This document shows, piece by piece, positions 4,677 to 8,956 of a stretch of DNA of 8,956 nt. The stretch covers positions 1-8,956 of the forward strand of contig JAKBGL010000042.1 in the NCBI GenBank assembly GCA_021833085.1. The letters run 5' to 3'. Position numbers and translations under genes: made by a program. Below the pieces are notes generated by a model that saw only the letters and a list, made by a program, of their open reading frames with translations, searched no databases and was not told the origin of the DNA. Position 1 is the first letter of the stretch. Every line of letters starts with the position of its first letter. The DNA comes from Actinomycetes bacterium (GTDB lineage: Bacteria > Actinomycetota > Acidimicrobiia > Acidimicrobiales > Acidimicrobiaceae).

Positions 4677-6149
4677 ATGCGAAAGACAAAGATAGTCTGC
4701 ACAATCGGTCCTAGTTCATTTGCACCTGAAACCATCGAAGAGATGATACGACTTGGTATGGACGTTGCTAGAGTTAACTTCTCCCATGGAAGCCGAGCCG
4801 AGTACAGGACGATATGCGCGAACGTCCGAAAAGCTTCTAGAAGGCTTGACAAGGTGGTCGGTCTTTTGGCGGACATCCCAGGTCCAAAGCTTAGAATCAC
4901 CGATCTTTCAACTCAAGTACTAGAACTATCCGAAGACGAACTCATCGGGGTCGTTGAGGGAGAAAGCCTCTCACATGCAACCTCGATAAGCCACGTGGAT
5001 GCGATGATATCGACCACATCCCTAGGAGTAGTACCACAGCTTAAGGTGGGAAATCGGATTAGCTTTGCAGACGGAGTAGTTCAAGCTGAGGTCGTAGAGG
5101 TAATACCAGGAGGAGCCGTAGCAGCACGTGTGACGATTGCTGGTACTCTTACACCTCGCAAAGGAGTAAACTTTCCAGACTCTCAGGTAAAGATTCCAGC
5201 TCTAACGCCGAAAGACAGAGAACTCATCGCCTTTGCATGCGAGGAACGCTTTGACTTTATCGCGATCTCCTTTGTTGGTAGCGCATTCGACATGATCGAA
5301 GCTCGTGAAACCGTCAACCAATACACCGGCAACCATAAGCCTAGATTAGTTGCCAAGATCGAGAGGCCATCAGCGCTTAAAGAGATCAGAGAGATTGTAA
5401 TGGAGTCCGACGCCGTCATGGTAGCGAGGGGCGACCTCGGGGTAGAGATAGCCCCAGAAGACGTCCCTATTGAACAAAAACGTATTATCCACCTCTGCAA
5501 TGAGATAGGTAAGCCGGTTATAACCGCGACGCAGATGCTGGAATCGATGGTACATGCACCATTGCCGACTAGGGCCGAGGCTACTGACGTCGCGACGGCA
5601 ATCTTTGACGGTACGGACGCAATCATGTTGTCAGCGGAGACCGCTGCAGGGGAGTTTCCATTGGAATCGGTGTCGTATATGGACCGTATTGCAAGGCGGG
5701 CTGAGAGCGAACTCACAAACGTATCTCTTACTCACCTCGAACGGCCTATGCCTTTAACTCATACCGTAGCGGACGCTATCGCACTGTCCGCTCAGCAGAT
5801 ATGTGCGACCCTTCCGATAAAAGCAGTAGTAGCGGTCACAGAGTCAGGACATAGTGCAAGAGTTATATCGAAGTTTAGACCTGACGTAGAAGTCCTTGGC
5901 GCTGCAGCGACGTCTGAAGCTGCGGGATCCTTGACTCTTAGCTTCGGCGTTACTCCGTTCGTGTTAACCTCATCTTTTAGAGGAGAGGACGCTATGGTCG
6001 AAGCCGTCATAAAGACTGTCGAGATGAAGCTTGCAAAAAAAGGGGATCTCGTATTAGTTGTAGCCGGTATTCCTTTTGGAGTTAGTGGACGCACCAACCT
6101 AATTAAGGTGCAGGTCGTCGGCGAACCTGTATTTGAGCAAGATCGGTAG
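4677..6149 (+). CDS. pyk: Pyruvate kinase
   Basis: This 490-residue cytoplasmic enzyme of lower glycolysis transfers phosphate from phosphoenolpyruvate to ADP, giving pyruvate and ATP. The N-terminus MRKTKIVCTIGPSS is canonical and fixes the start. Further landmarks: ARVNFSHG (31-38, with R32, N34 and S36 at the active site), GPKLR (69-73) leading into the B domain (about 74-170), VAKIER (225-230, catalytic K227 and metal-binding E229), MVARGDLGVE (248-257, metal-binding D253), TATQMLESM (283-291), and the DGTDAIMLSAETAAGEFP block (311-328). The C-terminal domain (about 360-490) ends normally with TNLIKVQVVGE plus a short tail. Nothing is missing, so it should be active; whether it needs potassium or responds to an allosteric effector cannot be read here. 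No ribosome binding site precedes the ATG. The gene ends with TAG, overlapping the convergent gene on the minus strand by 51 nt. Confidence 0.97.
   Translation: MRKTKIVCTIGPSSFAPETIEEMIRLGMDVARVNFSHGSRAEYRTICANVRKASRRLDKVVGLLADIPGPKLRITDLSTQVLELSEDELIGVVEGESLSHATSISHVDAMISTTSLGVVPQLKVGNRISFADGVVQAEVVEVIPGGAVAARVTIAGTLTPRKGVNFPDSQVKIPALTPKDRELIAFACEERFDFIAISFVGSAFDMIEARETVNQYTGNHKPRLVAKIERPSALKEIREIVMESDAVMVARGDLGVEIAPEDVPIEQKRIIHLCNEIGKPVITATQMLESMVHAPLPTRAEATDVATAIFDGTDAIMLSAETAAGEFPLESVSYMDRIARRAESELTNVSLTHLERPMPLTHTVADAIALSAQQICATLPIKAVVAVTESGHSARVISKFRPDVEVLGAAATSEAAGSLTLSFGVTPFVLTSSFRGEDAMVEAVIKTVEMKLAKKGDLVLVVAGIPFGVSGRTNLIKVQVVGEPVFEQDR
6099..6149. other. Antisense 3' overlap of pyk and the convergent signalling gene
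   Basis: The last 16 codons plus stop of each gene lie on opposite strands of the same 51 nt. Both stops are TAG. There is no room for a conventional terminator between the two genes, so transcripts from either side probably run into the other coding region. Confidence 0.85.
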
Positions 6150-8939
6150 CTCGCGCGCCTCAATTGCTTCATTCTCAAAAAGAAGTTTAGTTATATATGG
6201 TCCTTGCTGCACGGTGATGCCAAGTCGCCGAAGCCCTAAAGAGTCCTCAGAACTACTCACTCCAGTTGCGATTGGAGTCACACCTATCTCCTTTGATAGC
6301 TTAGCGAGGTGGCTTGCCAACTCTCGGCCGTGGCTTTGTCCGATTTGTGTTTTATAGAGCTCCTTGGAAATCTTTATGTAAGAGAACCTTGCCTCTTGAA
6401 GAAGTTGAAAGGACGAGAACCCACGTCCAACCTCGTCCAACGCAACTTGAATACCTAGTCTTTTACTATGGTGGACAGCTCGAGAGACTTCACCGATCTC
6501 ATACCTCATGAGATGTCTCTCTGAAATATCAAGTACGAACTTTACCGAGTTAGGGATCGTCAATCGATTTACAGAGAAAGCAGACCTTGCAGACCCGTCA
6601 AGCAAGGAAGCTGGAGCTACGTTGATGCAAAGGCCAATGTTTTCGAGAAACTGCAGGTGTTGTCCAAGCTCTAAAATAGCCGCAACCTCAGCAGCCTCAA
6701 TGCTACTATACATCCCGCTACACAACAAGGCGGCAACGGGACTGGGATCGTTAATCGACAGCTTCGCTAGTTCTCGGATGGGGGTAACTAGTTCCACCAA
6801 TCGAATTTTCCTGGTTGCTACGTCAAAAGCAACCTCTGCACGATGCACTAAGCTTTTGGCCGTAACTCGCTCTGTCAACGACTTCATTGCGCTCGTCCAC
6901 TTGATGGAACTCTGCCGTTCAGATAGACCGCCAATCATAGACGCGTGAGTTTCACTGACAAGCAACTCAAGAAGTTGATTGTAAAGTCTTGAAAACTCAG
7001 TTGGTTCAAAATCATTTATCTGAAGGGTTGAAAAGTTGTATTTAATCGAAGCCGAGACATCAGAGACTTGACATGGCATCCCAATTGCATGTAAGGCATT
7101 TGCTATCTTCTCATGGTTGCCCTTTTTTGTCTTAGCTACAATCATCAACTCGCTTGGAGTAAGTGAGTAGATCCGAAAGCAGTCCCCAAGGACATTCTTT
7201 GCCTTTCTCAACGCAGACAAAAGGAGCTGGTCTTTGAGCTGAACGCCAAGTACATCTCGGAGCTGTTCAATATTAGGGAGCTCAACCAATGTAAAATCGA
7301 GATCTGCACCCAATGTGTCAAATCCATCACGTTCTACTGACTCCAAGAGACGTCGCCTATTAAAGATATCCAAGATTGGATTCACATAGGTCAGAACCTC
7401 CAGTTCTTCTTTCGACTCCAAAGTACGTCTTCTAACCTCGCCAACTTGCACTATCTGTGAGATAAAAAGCTTCAATATACTCTCCATCTCTACTTGCAAA
7501 AGAGGGTTCTTGCCTAGTCGTAGACGTTCAGAACGAACAAGGTCGTTGACGTATATTTTCGCACTATCAACCAACGACTGCCAATGAGCTTCATCTAGCT
7601 CTTTTAGAGCGTACTCGGAGAGAACTCGAACCTCATGGATAGCTCGCTCGCGAATAAACAAAATCTCTTCGGCAACCTTTGCGGAGGTGACGTCAGCTAC
7701 AACACCCGCGACATGGAAAGATTTATGGGTTTCATGACCTTGCACTAACGACAGCCAGATTCGAAACCTCAAAGACTGCCACTCAACTGCAAAACTCTGA
7801 GGTGTGCCTTCAAGTACTTTTCTCCAGATAGCACGGCCCATCCCCAACGTCTGAAGAGTGTCTTGTAGGTTATCTCTGTGATCTGGCGAAGACGATAGGA
7901 TATCTTTGAAGCTTTGGAGCGCCCCTTCCATTTCCAACACAACCCCAGCCGGCGTTGTGAGAAATATCTCTATCGGAGCAGTGCCCAAAGCACTTCGTAG
8001 CTTATCGGTGTAGTAGGCACTTTGCCTAAGGCCTTCAAACTCCTCGTCAAAGTCCTGTAGCACAGCTACCCAGACTTGGCTATATCCAACCAAGGAATCG
8101 ATCTTTGTTAGATTTGCAACCACTACTTTAGGCGGTGATCGTCTAGGAATTATCAGCATAGTCCTTTGAAGGAGGCCTTTCGCATAAGATTGTAAATCAG
8201 CAGCAGCGTCGATCAACGATTGGCTCGCCTCATCAAGTGGATGTAATAGCTCATTAATAGTTGCACCCACTAGGTCTTCGGGCTGGCTCTCGTGTAGTCT
8301 AAAAAACGCCTTGTTTGCTAAGATAACCCGTAAATCAGCAGCTAGGAGTACGATCGGAACCTCAAGGTCCTCAAAAAGGCGTCTAAAGCTAAACTCCGCT
8401 TTCGCCATCTCTGCGTTAGACGCGAGCGCTCTATCATCGAAAAGGGGAGCGTGGGTAGAAAGGACCTTCTTCGAGATCTCAAATATAAAACGTACTCTGT
8501 CGACGTAAGGTCTTACAAAGGCATGCGGAGAACGTGAGGTGAGTACAAGGTATACCTTCTGGCCCGCTTCTTCCAATATAAAATAGATGACTGCTGTGAG
8601 GCGCCGAGCAGACGGTCCAGGGCTTATGTCTGTTATCATCAGTTCTTGATAGGCATACCTTGGAGCGCCTGATTGCTCACCTGGATCAACACCGAACAAC
8701 TCCTTCAGTTCGTCAGCGGATCTGTTTGTCAGGAGTTCATCGAGTTCTGAACATCTCGTAGATGGATTAAGTGGAGTCACATGGCAATTCTGATCAACCG
8801 ACACAAAAGCAGCAGCATTCATAAAGGGAAGACGGCCGAGCTCACGGATTAAAGTTTGAATCGCTTCTTCTCTACTAGCGTACGTGGATGAAGCCCTCAA
8901 TATTTTTAACGCTAGATTGTCAGTCTCGGTGTGGGTCAA
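6099..8939 (-). CDS. GAF-like/PAS/degenerate GGDEF/degenerate EAL signalling protein
   Basis: This protein of about 946 residues has no predicted membrane segment. From the N-terminus: a GAF-like sensor region (about 10-165); a clear PAS domain (about 183-300, FRRLFEDLEVPIVLLAADLRV and VGATINELLHP); a second PAS-like region ending in a PAC-type VAGVVADVTSAK (about 315-425); a helical linker; a GGDEF-like domain (about 512-640); and an EAL-like domain (about 690-935). The GGDEF motif is replaced by TPSEL (594-598) and the metal-binding DLD by ELP (553-555), so cyclase activity is unlikely. In the EAL domain E716 (VELV), N773 (INVAP), D835 and K856 are kept. DDFG reads DEVG, the KID aspartate is S858, and the AEGVE motif reads ATGVS, losing both glutamates. 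Phosphodiesterase activity is therefore doubtful; binding of c-di-GMP or a protein partner is more likely. The start is taken as TTG 8939, but the frame is open to the window edge and no good ribosome site is visible, so the true start may lie outside. Confidence 0.85.
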   Translation of the reverse strand: MTHTETDNLALKILRASSTYASREEAIQTLIRELGRLPFMNAAAFVSVDQNCHVTPLNPSTRCSELDELLTNRSADELKELFGVDPGEQSGAPRYAYQELMITDISPGPSARRLTAVIYFILEEAGQKVYLVLTSRSPHAFVRPYVDRVRFIFEISKKVLSTHAPLFDDRALASNAEMAKAEFSFRRLFEDLEVPIVLLAADLRVILANKAFFRLHESQPEDLVGATINELLHPLDEASQSLIDAAADLQSYAKGLLQRTMLIIPRRSPPKVVVANLTKIDSLVGYSQVWVAVLQDFDEEFEGLRQSAYYTDKLRSALGTAPIEIFLTTPAGVVLEMEGALQSFKDILSSSPDHRDNLQDTLQTLGMGRAIWRKVLEGTPQSFAVEWQSLRFRIWLSLVQGHETHKSFHVAGVVADVTSAKVAEEILFIRERAIHEVRVLSEYALKELDEAHWQSLVDSAKIYVNDLVRSERLRLGKNPLLQVEMESILKLFISQIVQVGEVRRRTLESKEELEVLTYVNPILDIFNRRRLLESVERDGFDTLGADLDFTLVELPNIEQLRDVLGVQLKDQLLLSALRKAKNVLGDCFRIYSLTPSELMIVAKTKKGNHEKIANALHAIGMPCQVSDVSASIKYNFSTLQINDFEPTEFSRLYNQLLELLVSETHASMIGGLSERQSSIKWTSAMKSLTERVTAKSLVHRAEVAFDVATRKIRLVELVTPIRELAKLSINDPSPVAALLCSGMYSSIEAAEVAAILELGQHLQFLENIGLCINVAPASLLDGSARSAFSVNRLTIPNSVKFVLDISERHLMRYEIGEVSRAVHHSKRLGIQVALDEVGRGFSSFQLLQEARFSYIKISKELYKTQIGQSHGRELASHLAKLSKEIGVTPIATGVSSSEDSLGLRRLGITVQQGPYITKLLFENEAIEARELPILLKYRFADDLHLN

Positions 8940-8956
8940 CTCATAGATCTCGCATC

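Noticed and set aside
5183..5716. Minus-strand open frame of 177 codons inside pyk
   Set aside because: It lies wholly antisense to a well-conserved enzyme gene, resembles no family I recognise, and its composition mirrors pyk codons.
6508..6948. Plus-strand open frame of 146 codons opposite the EAL-like domain
   Set aside because: It is antisense to recognisable EAL-domain sequence and has no recognisable motif.

Overview
This window looks like an ordinary chromosomal segment from a free-living bacterium of moderate G+C. It has no RNA genes, CRISPR arrays, prophage or insertion sequences that I can see. GTG and probably TTG starts are used alongside ATG. The glycine decarboxylase P-protein is encoded as two chains (gcvPA and gcvPB). 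That split form is known from Firmicutes, Thermus/Thermotoga, archaea and some deep actinobacterial lineages. From the style of the proteins I lean weakly towards a deep actinobacterium of the Acidimicrobiia type, but this is a guess.

Layout. Positions 1-2130 (+) hold the 3' part of gcvPA followed, with an 11-nt overlap, by gcvPB. gcvPB is interrupted by an in-frame TAG at 1669-1671; homology continues without loss or gain of a codon into a 152-codon frame ending at 2130. Positions 2131-2654 are a gene-free convergent gap rich in small inverted repeats, including a plausible bidirectional terminator at 2576-2605. A small PsiE-like membrane protein lies on the minus strand (2655-3149). Positions 3150-3689 are a divergent intergenic region with several compact hairpins. 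A DMT/EamA-family permease (3690-4583, +) and pyruvate kinase (4677-6149, +) follow; pyk may have a leaderless promoter. The right third is one large minus-strand signalling protein (6099 to about 8939, possibly running off the window) with GAF-like, PAS, PAS-like, degenerate GGDEF and degenerate EAL regions. Its 3' end overlaps the 3' end of pyk by 51 nt.

How the genes relate. gcvPA and gcvPB together form the pyridoxal-phosphate-dependent P-protein of the glycine cleavage system. The others appear to be independent transcription units: a membrane protein of unknown role, a metabolite exporter candidate, a glycolytic enzyme and a probable c-di-GMP effector or inert regulator.

The most noteworthy points are the amber codon inside gcvPB, at a position that is an aromatic residue in homologues as I recall them, and the loss of catalytic residues from both c-di-GMP domains of the large protein. 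I found no convincing evidence for a wholly new multi-gene system.
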